Positions 45,495 through 54,701 of a stretch of DNA of 64,000 nt are shown piece after piece. A model generated the notes under the pieces. The model saw only the letters and a program-made list of their open reading frames with translations, had not been told where the DNA came from and searched no databases. Source of the DNA: Candidatus Pantoea varia (GTDB lineage Bacteria; Pseudomonadota; Gammaproteobacteria; Enterobacterales; Enterobacteriaceae); assembly GCF_900115075.1 (NCBI RefSeq), contig NZ_FOVG01000004.1, forward strand, positions 1-64,000, given 5' to 3'. The position numbers and the translations under genes are program-made. Numbering within the stretch: the stretch's first letter is position 1; every line of letters starts with the position of its first letter.

Positions 45495-45743
45495 TTAAGC
45501 TGCTTTCTTAGCTTCTTTGACCAGCGCGTTAACGCGATCAGAAAGCGTTGCGCCCTGGCCAACCCAGTGCTCGATACGATCCAGATCAAGACGCAGACCT
45601 TCAGCCTGACCAGATGCGATCGGGTTGAAGAAACCAACGCGCTCGATGAAACGACCGTTGCGTGCATTGCGGCTGTCAGTGACGACGACCTGATAGAACG
45701 GACGCTTTTTAGCGCCGTGACGTGCCAAACGAATTGTTACCAT
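45495..45743 (-). CDS. rpsP: 30S ribosomal protein S16
   Basis: 82 residues ([20 protein letters not shown]), the E. coli length. First gene of the operon; the leader contains a strong hairpin. GAGGATGTT ribosome site upstream. The in-frame extension to 45830 lies in the promoter/leader and is not coding. Confidence 0.98.
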   Translation of the reverse strand: MVTIRLARHGAKKRPFYQVVVTDSRNARNGRFIERVGFFNPIASGQAEGLRLDLDRIEHWVGQGATLSDRVNALVKEAKKAA

Positions 45744-45762
45744 AACATCCTCTTCAGTTAAT

Positions 45763-45800
45763 AAAACACCCGGCCCCCATCGAGGAACGGGGTCCGGGTG
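45763..45800 (-). promoter_or_regulatory. rpsP leader hairpin (attenuator-like)
   Basis: CACCCGG (45767-45773) pairs with CCGGGTG (45794-45800) and an inner CCCC/GGGG continues the stem. On the minus strand it is followed by TTTTATT before the rpsP ribosome site. It looks like a weak terminator or leader regulatory stem for the ribosomal operon; function is inference. Confidence 0.55.
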
Positions 45801-45810
45801 CTGTATAAAA

Positions 45811-45870
45811 AGCCCGAAAATTTTAATCATTTTGGCGAAAAAAGCAACCTAAACCGTACCTTTTCGGGCT
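45811..45870. terminator. 10-bp inverted repeat between ffh and rpsP
   Basis: AGCCCGAAAA (45811-45820) and TTTTCGGGCT (45861-45870) are perfect complements with T runs outside each arm, looping out 40 bp. It could terminate ffh transcripts, but the loop is long and encloses the likely rpsP promoter. Confidence 0.55.
45820..45847 (-). promoter_or_regulatory. Probable rpsP operon promoter
   Basis: Minus-strand -35 TTGCTT (45842-45847), 16-bp spacer, -10 TAAAAT (45820-45825), about 75 bp before rpsP and upstream of the leader hairpin. Confidence 0.55.
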
Positions 45871-45885
45871 TTTTTGTGGAACGCT

Positions 45886-47247
45886 TTAGCGGCCAGGGAA
45901 ACCTGGCGGCATCATACCCTTCATACCGCGCATCATTTTCGCCATACCGCCCTTCTTCATTTTCTTCATCATACGCTGCATGTCGTCGAACTGCTTCAAT
46001 AAGCGGTTAACGTCCTGCACCTGCATACCGGAGCCGGTAGCAATGCGGCGCTTGCGCGAGCCTTTGATGATTTCCGGTTTCTCACGCTCTTTGCGCGTCA
46101 TCGAGTTAATGATGGCTTCCATACGCACCAGGACTTTGTCATCCATCTGCGACTTAACATTGTCAGGCAGCTGTCCCATACCCGGCAGTTTACCCATCAG
46201 GCTGGCCATGCCACCCATGTTGCGCATCTGCTTCAGCTGCTCAAGGAAGTCATTGAGATCGAAACCATCGCCGGTTTTCAGCTTCTTAGCCAGCTTCTCC
46301 GCCTGATCGCGGTCAACCTTGCTTTCGATATCTTCGATCAGGGAGAGTACGTCACCCATGCCGAGGATACGCGAAGCGATACGCTCCGGATAGAACGGCT
46401 CAAGGGCTTCGGTCTTTTCGCCGACACCCATGAATTTAATCGGTTTGCCGGTAATATGGCGAATTGACAGGGCCGCACCACCGCGTGCATCACCGTCAAC
46501 TTTGGTCAGAATAACACCGGTCAGCGGCAGCGCTTCATTAAAGGCTTTAGCTGTGTTTGCCGCATCCTGACCGGTCATGGCGTCGACCACAAACAGCGTT
46601 TCTACCGGCTTAATCGCGGCATGAACCTGTTTAATTTCGTCCATCATCGCTTCGTCAACGTGCAGTCGACCGGCGGTATCCACCAGCAGCACATCATAGA
46701 ACTTCAGACGAGCTTCACGCAGCGCATTGTTGACGATATCGACTGGCTTCTGGCTGAGATCGGATGGGCAGAAATCCACGCCAACCTGCTGTGCCAGAGT
46801 TTCCAGCTGTTTGATTGCTGCGGGACGATAAACGTCGGCAGAAACCACTAAGACTTTCTTTTTGTGCTTCTCACGCAGGAACTTACCCAGCTTAGCGACG
46901 CTGGTAGTTTTACCGGCACCCTGCAGGCCCGCCATCAATACTACGGCTGGCGGCTGAGCGGCCAGGTCGAGTGCATTGTTCTCAGCACCCATCGACGCAA
47001 CCAGTTCGTTACGAACGATTTTGATAAACTCCTGACCCGGTGTCAGGCTTTTATTCACATCATGACCGACCGCGCTCTCTTTCACACGGTTGATGAAGTC
47101 ACGCACCACTGGCAGCGCAACGTCAGCTTCAAGCAGTGCCATGCGCACTTCACGCAGGGTCTCTTTGATGTTCTCTTCAGTCAGCCTTCCGCGGCCGCTG
47201 ATATTTCGCAGGGTTTGCGACAAACGATCGGTTAAATTATCAAACAT
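45886..47247 (-). CDS. ffh: Signal recognition particle protein Ffh
   Basis: 453 residues, E. coli length. SRP54 GTPase: N domain, G domain with GLQGAGKTTSVAKL and DTAGRL, and a Met-rich M domain (about 300-453, ending in QRMMKKMKKGG and MKGMMPPGF) that binds 4.5S RNA and signal peptides. Pairs with FtsY to insert membrane proteins. Divergent from ypjD. Confidence 0.98.
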   Translation of the reverse strand: MFDNLTDRLSQTLRNISGRGRLTEENIKETLREVRMALLEADVALPVVRDFINRVKESAVGHDVNKSLTPGQEFIKIVRNELVASMGAENNALDLAAQPPAVVLMAGLQGAGKTTSVAKLGKFLREKHKKKVLVVSADVYRPAAIKQLETLAQQVGVDFCPSDLSQKPVDIVNNALREARLKFYDVLLVDTAGRLHVDEAMMDEIKQVHAAIKPVETLFVVDAMTGQDAANTAKAFNEALPLTGVILTKVDGDARGGAALSIRHITGKPIKFMGVGEKTEALEPFYPERIASRILGMGDVLSLIEDIESKVDRDQAEKLAKKLKTGDGFDLNDFLEQLKQMRNMGGMASLMGKLPGMGQLPDNVKSQMDDKVLVRMEAIINSMTRKEREKPEIIKGSRKRRIATGSGMQVQDVNRLLKQFDDMQRMMKKMKKGGMAKMMRGMKGMMPPGFPGR

Positions 47248-47413
47248 GGTCTCTCACTAAAAAAAAGATCGCGAGGCGCCTGATCGGCAGAATGCGGCGG
47301 ATTATAACACGAAGCCTCGGCGATCTCTGCAATTGCCCCTCAGATCGTTTGGAGCCTGCTTCGGCTGGCGCTATACTGCCTTTTTCCTTATCTGACTGAA
47401 CCTGAAAGGATCT

Positions 47414-48214
47414 ATGTTCGTTTTCGCGATAGTGGCGCTATTCGCCTACTCCTTAAGCCTTGCCCTGATCATTCCCAGCCTGTTGAAACGTAACGGCGGC
47501 TGGCGGCGAATGGCAATGCTCTCTGCCTGTGTGGCGCTGGTGACACACGCGGTGGCCCTGCAGCAACGCATATTTGCTGTTGATAGCGGACAGAATTTAA
47601 GCCTGCTCAATATAGGCTCGCTGGTCAGCCTGTTGATCTGCGCCATCATGACCATTGTGGCGGCACGCAACCGTGGCTGGCTGCTGCTGCCGATTGTTTA
47701 CAGCTTCGCGCTGATCAATCTGGCCTTCGCCACCTTTGTCCCGAATGCGTTCATCACCCATCTGGAAACCACACCAGGCATGATGATTCATATCGGCCTG
47801 TCGCTGTTCGCCTACGCAACCCTGATCATTGCCGCGCTCTATGCGCTGCAGCTTGCGTGGATCGATTACCAGTTGAAAAACAAGCGACTGGCGTTCACCC
47901 AGGATATGCCGCCGCTGCTGACTATCGAACGTAAGATGTTTCACATCACCCAGGTCGGCGTTGTGCTGTTAACGCTGGTGCTCTGCACCGGTCTGTTTTA
48001 TATGCAGGATCTCTTCAGCGCAGAAAACGTTGACAAAGCGGTGCTCTCAATCATCGCGTGGTTTGTTTATATCGTTTTGCTGTGGGGGCACTATCATGAA
48101 GGCTGGCGTGGTCGCCGCGTCGTCTGGTTTAACTGCAGCGGTGCGGTGCTGTTAACCATGGCTTACTTCGGCAGTCGCATCCTGCAGCATCTGCTTGTCC
48201 CTACCTCTCGTTAA
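47414..48214 (+). CDS. ypjD: Inner-membrane protein YpjD (cytochrome c assembly-like)
   Basis: 266 residues with about eight hydrophobic segments, CcsA/CcmC-like fold. The LLWGHYHEGWRGRR segment resembles the family's haem-handling loop. In E. coli it is the neighbour of ffh and corB; a role alongside CorB in ion homeostasis has been proposed. 15 bases separate it from corB, so the two are likely co-transcribed. Confidence 0.92.
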   Translation: MFVFAIVALFAYSLSLALIIPSLLKRNGGWRRMAMLSACVALVTHAVALQQRIFAVDSGQNLSLLNIGSLVSLLICAIMTIVAARNRGWLLLPIVYSFALINLAFATFVPNAFITHLETTPGMMIHIGLSLFAYATLIIAALYALQLAWIDYQLKNKRLAFTQDMPPLLTIERKMFHITQVGVVLLTLVLCTGLFYMQDLFSAENVDKAVLSIIAWFVYIVLLWGHYHEGWRGRRVVWFNCSGAVLLTMAYFGSRILQHLLVPTSR

Positions 48215-48229
48215 AAAGGAAGTTCTGCG

Positions 48230-49516
48230 TTGGAGAATGTTTCAACCACCACGCTGATTATTATTCTCTGCGTCATGGTGCTGGTTTCCGCCTGGTTTGC
48301 CGGGTCGGAAACCGGAATGATGACGCTTAACCGCTATAAGCTGCGCCATCAGGCCAAAAACGGCAGTCGCCCCGCACGCCGCGTAGAGAAGCTACTGCGT
48401 CGTCCCGACCGTTTGCTCAGCCTGGTCTTAATCGGCAACAACCTGGTTAATATTCTGGCCTCCGCACTCGCCACCATCGTGGGCATGCGTATTCACGGTG
48501 ATGAAGGGGTCGCGATCGCAACCGGTATCCTGACCTTTGTAGTGCTGGTGTTTGCTGAAGTGCTGCCGAAAACCGTGGCGGCGCTCTATCCCGAACGCGT
48601 TGCCTTCCCCAGCAGCCTGCTGCTGGTCCCGCTGCAATACATCATGCTGCCGCTGGTCTGGCTGCTGAACACCATTACCCGGCTGCTGATGCGCATGGTG
48701 GGTATTCGCGCTGACGGCTCTGTTAACTCCGCGCTGAGCAAAGAGGAGCTACGCACCATCGTCTATGAGTCGCGTAGCCTGATGTCACGCCGTAACCAGG
48801 ACATGCTGCTGTCTGTGCTCGACCTGGAGAAAGTCAGCGTTGACGACATCATGGTGCCGCGCAATGAGATTGTCGGTATCAACATCAACGATGACTGGAA
48901 GTCAGTCGTGCGCCAGCTGAGCCACTCTCCCCACGGCCGCATTGTGCTCTATCGGGACTCACTGGATGACTGCGTCGGCATGCTGCGGGTACGCGAAGCC
49001 TGGCGCATGATGACGGAGAAAAAAGAGTTCACCAAAGAGATGCTGCTTCGTGCCGCCGACGAGATCTACTACATCCCGGAAGGCACGCCACTCAACACCC
49101 AACTGGTGAAGTTCCAGCGCAACAAAGAGAAAGCAGGCGTGGTAGTGGATGAATATGGCGACATCAAAGGGTTGGTGACGATAGAGGATATTCTGGAGGA
49201 GATTGTCGGTGACTTCACCACCTCCATGTCACCGTCGCTGGCAGAAGAAGTGATGCCGCAAAATGATGGCTCCGTGCTGATTGAAGGCAGCGCCAGCGTA
49301 CGTGAAATCAACAAGGCGTTTAACTGGCATCTGCCCGAGCAGGAAGCCCGCACCATCAACGGCATGCTGCTGGAGGCGCTGGAAGAGATCCCTGCCATCG
49401 CCACCCGTGTTCAGATCGGCCACTACAATGTCGATATCCTGGATGTGCAGGACAACATGATTAAACAGGTGCGCATTACGCCGAAAACGCCGCTGAAAAA
49501 ATCAGTCGGTTCCTGA
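48230..49516 (+). CDS. corB: CorB/YfjD, CNNM-type membrane protein
   Basis: 428 residues starting at TTG, as for E. coli yfjD. N-terminal DUF21/CNNM membrane domain (three TM segments and a re-entrant helix; SGSETGMMTLNRY-type AGSETGMMTLNRY), two CBS domains (DDIMVPRNEIVGI and GDIKGLVTIEDI) and a C-terminal CorC_HlyC domain. The family handles Mg2+/Co2+ export; substrate here is inferred. Confidence 0.94.
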   Translation: MENVSTTTLIIILCVMVLVSAWFAGSETGMMTLNRYKLRHQAKNGSRPARRVEKLLRRPDRLLSLVLIGNNLVNILASALATIVGMRIHGDEGVAIATGILTFVVLVFAEVLPKTVAALYPERVAFPSSLLLVPLQYIMLPLVWLLNTITRLLMRMVGIRADGSVNSALSKEELRTIVYESRSLMSRRNQDMLLSVLDLEKVSVDDIMVPRNEIVGININDDWKSVVRQLSHSPHGRIVLYRDSLDDCVGMLRVREAWRMMTEKKEFTKEMLLRAADEIYYIPEGTPLNTQLVKFQRNKEKAGVVVDEYGDIKGLVTIEDILEEIVGDFTTSMSPSLAEEVMPQNDGSVLIEGSASVREINKAFNWHLPEQEARTINGMLLEALEEIPAIATRVQIGHYNVDILDVQDNMIKQVRITPKTPLKKSVGS

Positions 49517-49521
49517 AGCCA

Positions 49522-49560
49522 TAAAAAAACGCCGCAATGGACATGATGCGGCGTTTTTTT
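49522..49560. terminator. Bidirectional terminator between corB and luxS
   Basis: ACGCCGCA (49529-49536) and TGCGGCGT (49547-49554) flanked by A7 and T7; serves convergent genes. Confidence 0.88.
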
Positions 49561-49577
49561 TAGCAGTGAAGCCCTGA

Positions 49578-50093
49578 CTAGATGTGCAGTTCTTTCAGCT
49601 TTTCAGCAGGCAGCTTCAGATCTTCGTTGCGGTTAACGCCGATCTCATGCGCCAGCACATTGCGGGCGATCTGCTGCGCTTCATCCAGAGAGTGCAGCTT
49701 GTAGCTGCCACACTGATATTCATTCAGCTCAGGGATCTGGTTCTGATCTTTCACTTTCAGAACATCTTCCATCGCTCCTTTCCACGCTTTTGCAACGCGC
49801 TGTTCGTCTGGCGTACCAATCAGGCTCATGTAGAAGCCGGTGCGGCAGCCCATTGGCGAGATATCGACGATTTCCACACCGTCACCATTCAGGTGATCAC
49901 GCATGAATCCGGCAAAGAGATGCTCCAGCGTATGAATGCCACGCTCAGTGAGGATATCAATGTTCGGGCGGCAAAAACGCAGGTCAAAAACGGTAATCGT
50001 ATCGCCATGCGGAGTCTTCATGGTTTTCGCAACGCGTACTGCCGGTGCGCCCATGATGGTGTGATCAACGGTAAAACTGTCCAGTAGTGGCAT
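49578..50093 (-). CDS. luxS: S-ribosylhomocysteine lyase LuxS
   Basis: 171 residues. Splits S-ribosylhomocysteine to homocysteine and DPD, the AI-2 precursor, as part of the activated methyl cycle. Metal ligands in HTLEH and the C-terminal [11 protein letters not shown] region, catalytic Cys in MGCRTGFYM. Divergent from micA as in E. coli; GAGGTG ribosome site. Confidence 0.98.
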   Translation of the reverse strand: MPLLDSFTVDHTIMGAPAVRVAKTMKTPHGDTITVFDLRFCRPNIDILTERGIHTLEHLFAGFMRDHLNGDGVEIVDISPMGCRTGFYMSLIGTPDEQRVAKAWKGAMEDVLKVKDQNQIPELNEYQCGSYKLHSLDEAQQIARNVLAHEIGVNRNEDLKLPAEKLKELHI

Positions 50094-50130
50094 ACGTCAC
50101 CTCCTGTTCTGAGAATTTTTTTTAAACGAT

Positions 50131-50158
50131 GAAACTTTTCTGTTCGCCCAACGTCTGA
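50131..50158 (+). promoter_or_regulatory. Sigma-E promoter of micA
   Basis: -35 GAAACTT (50131-50137), 16-bp spacer, -10 TCTGA (50154-50158), the sigma-E consensus, seven bases before the micA 5' end. Confidence 0.88.
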
Positions 50159-50164
50159 ATATAT

Positions 50165-50240
50165 GAAAGACGCGCATTTGTTATCATCATCATCCCTGAC
50201 AACAGAGATGTTAATTTGGCCACATTGATGTGGCCTTTTT
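50165..50240 (+). ncRNA. micA: MicA small regulatory RNA
   Basis: About 76 nt. The 5' part GAAAGACGCGCATTTGTTAT is identical to E. coli MicA and contains the seed that pairs with ompA and other outer-membrane protein mRNAs with Hfq. The terminator is GGCCACAT-TG-ATGTGGCC followed by TTTTT. It lies between luxS and gshA on the strand opposite to both, exactly as in E. coli. An extra ATC unit near position 25 makes it slightly longer. Confidence 0.93.
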
Positions 50241-50245
50241 CTTTT

Positions 50246-51814
50246 CTACCCTTCCCGGCTCGCCAGATACGCTTCAAAATCCAGCTTATCATTCGCTTCC
50301 AGCTGCTGCTGTGCAGCTACAGATTCCTGTGCCTGACGAGTGAAATCTTCTTCTGTCAGCACTTCCAGCGGCTCTTCGCAGAGCAGATGGCGGTACTGTT
50401 CAGCCAGCGCCACGCCGGTTCCGGTTACACCATTCTCCTTCATTGCCTGAAGGATGCGCGCCGAGTAGGTTAGCTCAGGATCGTCGAACGATGCTACCAG
50501 TTGATCGCAAACCTGCTGATATTCCGTACTGTCCTGATTGTGACTGTCTAAGACTTCAGCAACCCGACGCAGATCGGCAAACAGGGTTTTGCCCACTTCA
50601 ACCAGCGAATGTTCCGCTTCTCCGCAGCCCACCGCAATTTTCTGATCCGGTTTGCGCCCTTCCAGCACCACCCGATTCCAGTTTTTGCGGGTGCATTGCA
50701 ACTCATCTGCACTCATTTCCGGCGCATCTGCCAGGGTACACCAGATCAGGAAGAGGTCGAGGAAGCGAACCTGGTTCTCATCGACGCCGATGGCAGAGAA
50801 CGGGTTGATATCCAGCGAACGCACTTCAATGTATTCGATGCCACCACGTAGTAGCGCATCAGAAGGCGCTTCACCCGAGCGTGTCACACGCTTAGGCCGG
50901 ATGGGGGCATAGAGCTCGTTCTCAATCTGCAGCACGTTGGTGTTGAGCTGGAGCCAGTTACCGTTAGCATCTTTGGTTCCCATCGCCGCATACTCTTCTG
51001 ACGGCGTCTTAATCGCTTTTTTCAGCGCAGTGACATAGCCTTCCAGCGAGTTAAATGTGATGCCCAGAGAGCTCTGTGATTTATTGGTGTAGCCTAAATC
51101 GCTCAGACGCAGCGAGGTGGCGTACGGCAGCCACATCGTGTCTTTGTCATTGGTTTCGAACGGCAGCGCGCTCTCCCGGCCCTGCAGGAAGCTGGAGCTG
51201 ATAGCTGGCGATGCACCAAACAGATACGGGATCACCCAGCCGAAGCGATAGTAGTTGCGGATCAGCCGCAGGTAACCCGCTGAGATGGTCTCTTTTCCGC
51301 TTTCCTGATCTTTCACATCAGCCCACTCCTGCCAGAATGAGAGTGGCAGCGAGAAGTTATAGTGAATGCCGGAGATGGTCTGCATCAACGCGCCGTAACG
51401 GTTTTTCAGGCCTTCGCGGTAAAGGGTCTTCATCTTACCAATGTTTGATGTGCCATATTGCGCCAGCTCGATATTGTCCGCGTCGTCAATCACGCACGGC
51501 ATACTGAATGGCCACATGCGTTCATCACCCAGTTCACGGGCAACGTGACGGTGGATATCGCGCAGGAATGCCAGCATATGATCGATGCTGTGATCCACTG
51601 GCGTGATGAACTCCAGTAACGTTTCGGCAAAATCAGTGGTGATCCAGTCATGCTTCAGCGCCGAGCCCAGAGACTCCGGGTGGCCGCTTTTTGCCAGATC
51701 GCCATTTTCCTGTACACGCAGCGTTTCACGTTCGATGCCACGGCCAATCCCTTTAAGGGCATTGGGATGCGCTTCCAGCCAGGAAAGCGCTTTAGATACG
51801 TCCGGGATCACATT
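50246..51814 (-). CDS. gshA: Glutamate-cysteine ligase GshA
   Basis: 522 residues, ATP-dependent first step of glutathione synthesis, class I (GshA). Chosen start is GTG at 51814 (reads [15 protein letters not shown], as E. coli gshA, which also starts at a non-ATG codon) behind a G-rich ribosome site. ATG at 51853 would add 13 residues. Conserved [24 protein letters not shown] and VRSLDINPF are present. Confidence 0.96.
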   Translation of the reverse strand, partial: NVIPDVSKALSWLEAHPNALKGIGRGIERETLRVQENGDLAKSGHPESLGSALKHDWITTDFAETLLEFITPVDHSIDHMLAFLRDIHRHVARELGDERMWPFSMPCVIDDADNIELAQYGTSNIGKMKTLYREGLKNRYGALMQTISGIHYNFSLPLSFWQEWADVKDQESGKETISAGYLRLIRNYYRFGWVIPYLFGASPAISSSFLQGRESALPFETNDKDTMWLPYATSLRLSDLGYTNKSQSSLGITFNSLEGYVTALKKAIKTPSEEYAAMGTKDANGNWLQLNTNVLQIENELYAPIRPKRVTRSGEAPSDALLRGGIEYIEVRSLDINPFSAIGVDENQVRFLDLFLIWCTLADAPEMSADELQCTRKNWNRVVLEGRKPDQKIAVGCGEAEHSLVEVGKTLFADLRRVAEVLDSHNQDSTEYQQVCDQLVASFDDPELTYSARILQAMKENGVTGTGVALAEQYRHLLCEEPLEVLTEEDFTRQAQESVAAQQQLEANDKLDFEAYLASREG

Positions 51815-51884
51815 ACCCCCCCGCTGTGATAATAATTTATTTTTGTTCAGCATAATGTTAACCGTAGCCTCGAATCTGTGCGAA

Positions 51885-52313
51885 TCAATGCCACCATTGC
51901 ATACCCTGTAATGTGGCAGTCGCGATAACGATATAACGCAGTGTTTTGCCGATAGCGAGAAACAGCATCGCGGGTAGCCAGGCGAAACGTAACCAGCCTG
52001 CGAGAACGCAGAGCAGATCACCTATCACTGGCAGCCAGCTGAATAACAGTGCTGCAGGTCCCAGTCGGTGCAACCACGTCATTGCTGTGTCATGCCATCG
52101 CCCCTGACGTTTTAGCGGCAGCAAGCGACCAATAAGAATGTTGGTTAAACCGCCCAAGGTGTTTCCCAGTGATGCGGCTAAAAGCAACCCGTAAACTGAT
52201 GTCTTTTTTGCTATTAATAGTGCTATCAGCAATGCTTCAGAACTTCCCGGCAGGAGCGTCGCACTCAGAAAACTGCTGCCGAACATTGAGGCATAGGTAA
52301 GAACGTCACTCAC
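51885..52313 (-). CDS. yqaA: YqaA, DedA-superfamily inner-membrane protein
   Basis: 142 residues with four or five hydrophobic segments. [17 protein letters not shown] and [17 protein letters not shown] match E. coli YqaA; the DedA superfamily moves lipids or maintains the proton motive force. Overlaps yqaB by four bases, so it is translated downstream of it. Confidence 0.92.
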   Translation of the reverse strand: MSDVLTYASMFGSSFLSATLLPGSSEALLIALLIAKKTSVYGLLLAASLGNTLGGLTNILIGRLLPLKRQGRWHDTAMTWLHRLGPAALLFSWLPVIGDLLCVLAGWLRFAWLPAMLFLAIGKTLRYIVIATATLQGMQWWH

Positions 52314-52876
52314 AGTAAGCGGACATCCACCACAGCCATGCCTGCCGCCTTCGCGGCCTGAATACCAAAGTCTGCATCCTCAAACACCACACAACGCGCC
52401 GGAGCGACACCCATCAGCTCAGCGCAGCGTAAGAAGGTTTCAGGCTCAGGTTTATGACGCTGTACGTCGTCAGCGCCGACGACTGCCGCAAAGAGCTCAC
52501 GCACGCCCAGCTGCGTCAGTAACGCCTCTGCCATGCTATGTTCGCTTCCTGTACCCACCGCCATCGGACGACGCCCGTGGTACGCTTTCACCACGTCCAT
52601 TAAAGGCAGCGGCTTAACGTTTTCCAGCAGCATCGCTTTCACAGCAGCGGTTTTTTCTGCGGCAAGAAGATGAGGGTCGTGTGACGACTGATTGGATTCA
52701 ATGATGAACTGCGCAAGCCGCCAGGCGGGTGCGCCATTGAAGTCGATAATACGTTCTTCATCCAGCGTTAATCCGTAACGCTGGAGCACCTGACGCCACG
52801 CTTTTCGATGTGTCGGCTCAGTATCAAGAATCGTGCCGTCCATATCGAAAATCAGGGCGTCATATTGATCGTACAT
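52310..52876 (-). CDS. yqaB: YqaB, HAD-family fructose-1-phosphatase
   Basis: 188 residues (E. coli length) from MYDQYDALIFDMDGT. HAD motifs: I FDMDGT, II VGTGS, III HKPEPE Lys, IV FEDADFGIQAA. E. coli YqaB dephosphorylates fructose-1-phosphate and 6-phosphogluconate. First gene of yqaB-yqaA. Confidence 0.95.
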   Translation of the reverse strand: MYDQYDALIFDMDGTILDTEPTHRKAWRQVLQRYGLTLDEERIIDFNGAPAWRLAQFIIESNQSSHDPHLLAAEKTAAVKAMLLENVKPLPLMDVVKAYHGRRPMAVGTGSEHSMAEALLTQLGVRELFAAVVGADDVQRHKPEPETFLRCAELMGVAPARCVVFEDADFGIQAAKAAGMAVVDVRLL

Positions 52877-53352
52877 TGTCACTCCGGACATTCATCAAAT
52901 GAGACATTACTTTAGCCTAATGTGGACAGGTTGTCGCCAGGGGGGATGAACAGCAAATGCTTTGAAAGCATTAGCAATTTTTGTTTTCAGATAAAGGTGA
53001 TCGTGCGCGACCAGTAATAACCGTACGAATTTTAAGCGATTTTTTAACATTTTTTTGGCAGCCAGGCGGCGGCGGACGGGCGTGGGCAGCAAAATGGAGA
53101 ATGCTGACGCGTGAAACAGGCGCTGTGAATCGCTTAAGTCAGAATGATGAATCAGTGAGGCAGGTTAAGCAGGAAAACAGTACGGGTAAAGCCAGAGGGT
53201 AAATGCAGAGGGTTCCTGAAACTTACTTAGCTTTGAGTCACGGGCGATTAGTCATGCAAAAGGGGGGGAGCTGGTAATGTCTTAGCGATGATCACGCTAT
53301 CATGCATAGAGGGATTTTTAGAACCAGAGAAGATTTTTGAGACTTAAGATAG
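52877..53352. other. 476-bp intergenic stretch without a recognised gene
   Basis: It holds the yqaB upstream region and the downstream end of the tRNA unit. Short open frames exist here but none has a ribosome site, family resemblance or codon pattern I would defend. A short TAGCG/CGCTA stem lies at 53283-53299. Confidence 0.6.
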
Positions 53353-53370
53353 GGTGCATCCAGGAGGATT
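53353..53370 (-). repeat. tRNA-Arg 3'-end fragment (repeat 1)
   Basis: 18 nt identical to the 3' acceptor/T-arm end of the tRNA-Arg genes (GGTGCATCCAGGAGGATT on the plus strand), then unrelated sequence ACTCAGCTTTCGCTTCGC. The same tail repeats at 53564. Confidence 0.8.
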
Positions 53371-53415
53371 ACTCAGCTTTCGCTTCGCACTGAGGCATTC
53401 AACATATTGCAGATA

Positions 53416-53492
53416 TGGTGCATCCAGGAGGATTCGAACCTCCGACCGCTCGGTTCGTAGCCGAGTACTCTATCCAGCTGAGCTATGGATGC
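53416..53492 (-). tRNA. tRNA-Arg(ACG), copy 1
   Basis: 77 nt with encoded CCA; minus strand GCATCCATAGCTCAGCTGGA to the end. Anticodon ACG (read ICG). Identical to the copies at 53701 and 53861. Confidence 0.97.
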
Positions 53493-53563
53493 ATTGGGGT
53501 CTATCGTTTGGGGTAAAACTTTTTATGGACTTACAGAAACCAACCTGAGGATGTTACAAAGAA

Positions 53564-53582
53564 TGGTGCATCCAGGAGGATT
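53564..53582 (-). repeat. tRNA-Arg 3'-end fragment (repeat 2)
   Basis: 19 nt of the tRNA-Arg 3' end including CCA, followed by ACTCAGCTTGCGCTTCGCCC, nearly the continuation of repeat 1. Sits in the long spacer between tRNA copies 1 and 2. Confidence 0.8.
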
Positions 53583-53700
53583 ACTCAGCTTGCGCTTCGC
53601 CCTGCGGGCCGTTGCTGATGCAACGTTATCCTCCTTAGTGCGGCCTGAACGATAATTACGTCATGACACACTGAGGCACTGTCCATATTCGGGAAGAATA

Positions 53701-53777
53701 TGGTGCATCCAGGAGGATTCGAACCTCCGACCGCTCGGTTCGTAGCCGAGTACTCTATCCAGCTGAGCTATGGATGC
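53701..53777 (-). tRNA. tRNA-Arg(ACG), copy 2
   Basis: 77 nt, identical to copy 1, encoded CCA, anticodon ACG. Confidence 0.97.
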
Positions 53778-53860
53778 ATAAATCTAATTCTTGTACAGCG
53801 CAGGGTGCTAACTACTCACCATGAAAGGAATTGCTAATTCGCTTTGTTTCTTTTTTTCGA

Positions 53861-53937
53861 TGGTGCATCCAGGAGGATTCGAACCTCCGACCGCTCGGTT
53901 CGTAGCCGAGTACTCTATCCAGCTGAGCTATGGATGC
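53861..53937 (-). tRNA. tRNA-Arg(ACG), copy 3
   Basis: 77 nt, identical to the other two. Eight bases downstream of the tRNA-Ser gene in transcription order. Confidence 0.97.
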
Positions 53938-53945
53938 ATCGAAAA

Positions 53946-54038
53946 TGGCGGTGAGGGAGGGATTCGAACCCTCGATACAGCTTTTGACCGTATACTCCCT
54001 TAGCAGGGGAGCGCCTTCAGCCTCTCGGCCACCTCACC
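53946..54038 (-). tRNA. tRNA-Ser(GCT)
   Basis: 93 nt class II tRNA with long variable arm and encoded CCA; anticodon GCT in CCCTGCTAAGGG. First gene of the tRNA operon, matching serV-argVYZQ next to csrA in E. coli. Confidence 0.96.
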
Positions 54039-54289
54039 TTACGCTTTCTTTCGAACTGTGCGTCTGAACGTTGTTTCTGCTCATCGGCACTGCGTGGCGC
54101 ACATATTACTTTCCCGGACTTTTAAGTCAAACAATTTTTCCGAAACTTTGTTTGATTGAGCAAATCACACACAATTGGGACAAAATGGCGACAAAAAGAG
54201 TGAATTATCAACAATGAAAGATGATGACGTTAACAAAGCAGGGGGAAAGCGGGAGAAAAGAAAAGAGGAGATTTTTAGACAAAGCGGTA

Positions 54290-54312
54290 GCGCCTCGCAC
54301 AGGTGCGAGACG
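54290..54312 (-). terminator. Possible csrA terminator stem
   Basis: GCGCCTCGCAC (54291-54300) pairs with GTGCGAGACGC just after csrA; the T run behind it on the minus strand is interrupted, so the call is moderate. The rest of 54039-54289 should contain the tRNA promoter, which I did not assign. Confidence 0.45.
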
Positions 54313-54321
54313 CTGAATCCG

Positions 54322-54507
54322 TTAAACGCTGGTTTGTTGCGTTTTTTCAGCCTGGATGCGTTGATAGATCTCTTCGCGATGCACAGACACTTCTTTCGGC
54401 GCGTTAACCCCAATACGAACCTGGTTACCCTTAACACCCAGCACCGTTACAGTTACCTCATCACCGATCATGAGGGTTTCACCAACTCGACGAGTTAGAA
54501 TAAGCAT
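54322..54507 (-). CDS. csrA: Carbon storage regulator CsrA
   Basis: 61 residues, E. coli length; [20 protein letters not shown] and [10 protein letters not shown] carry the RNA-binding residues (Arg44 region). Dimer that binds GGA motifs in mRNA leaders and represses translation or stabilises messages. Its AAGGAG ribosome region itself contains GGA motifs, fitting autoregulation. Lies between alaS and the tRNA cluster. Confidence 0.98.
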   Translation of the reverse strand: MLILTRRVGETLMIGDEVTVTVLGVKGNQVRIGVNAPKEVSVHREEIYQRIQAEKTQQTSV

Positions 54508-54701
54508 TCTTTGCTCCTTGAAAGATTAAAAGAGTCGGGCTAGTACAGGCTCCCGGCATTATCCATCATTTAACGCTGCACATTGACTATGAGGAATACA
54601 CCAATGCACATAGATGCGCTAATACATTCTGCTGATAGTTAGTTTAGCCGAAATACACTACATCAACCTGACTTTGTCATTTGCTGCTTTAGCATCGTAT
54701 T

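Noticed and set aside
52981-53202. 73-codon frame between yqaB and the tRNAs
   Set aside because: No ribosome site, no similarity known to me and unusual residue make-up; more likely noncoding.
53354-54003. Short open frames over the tRNA cluster
   Set aside because: They run through tRNA genes and their repeats; repeated peptides reflect the identical tRNAs.
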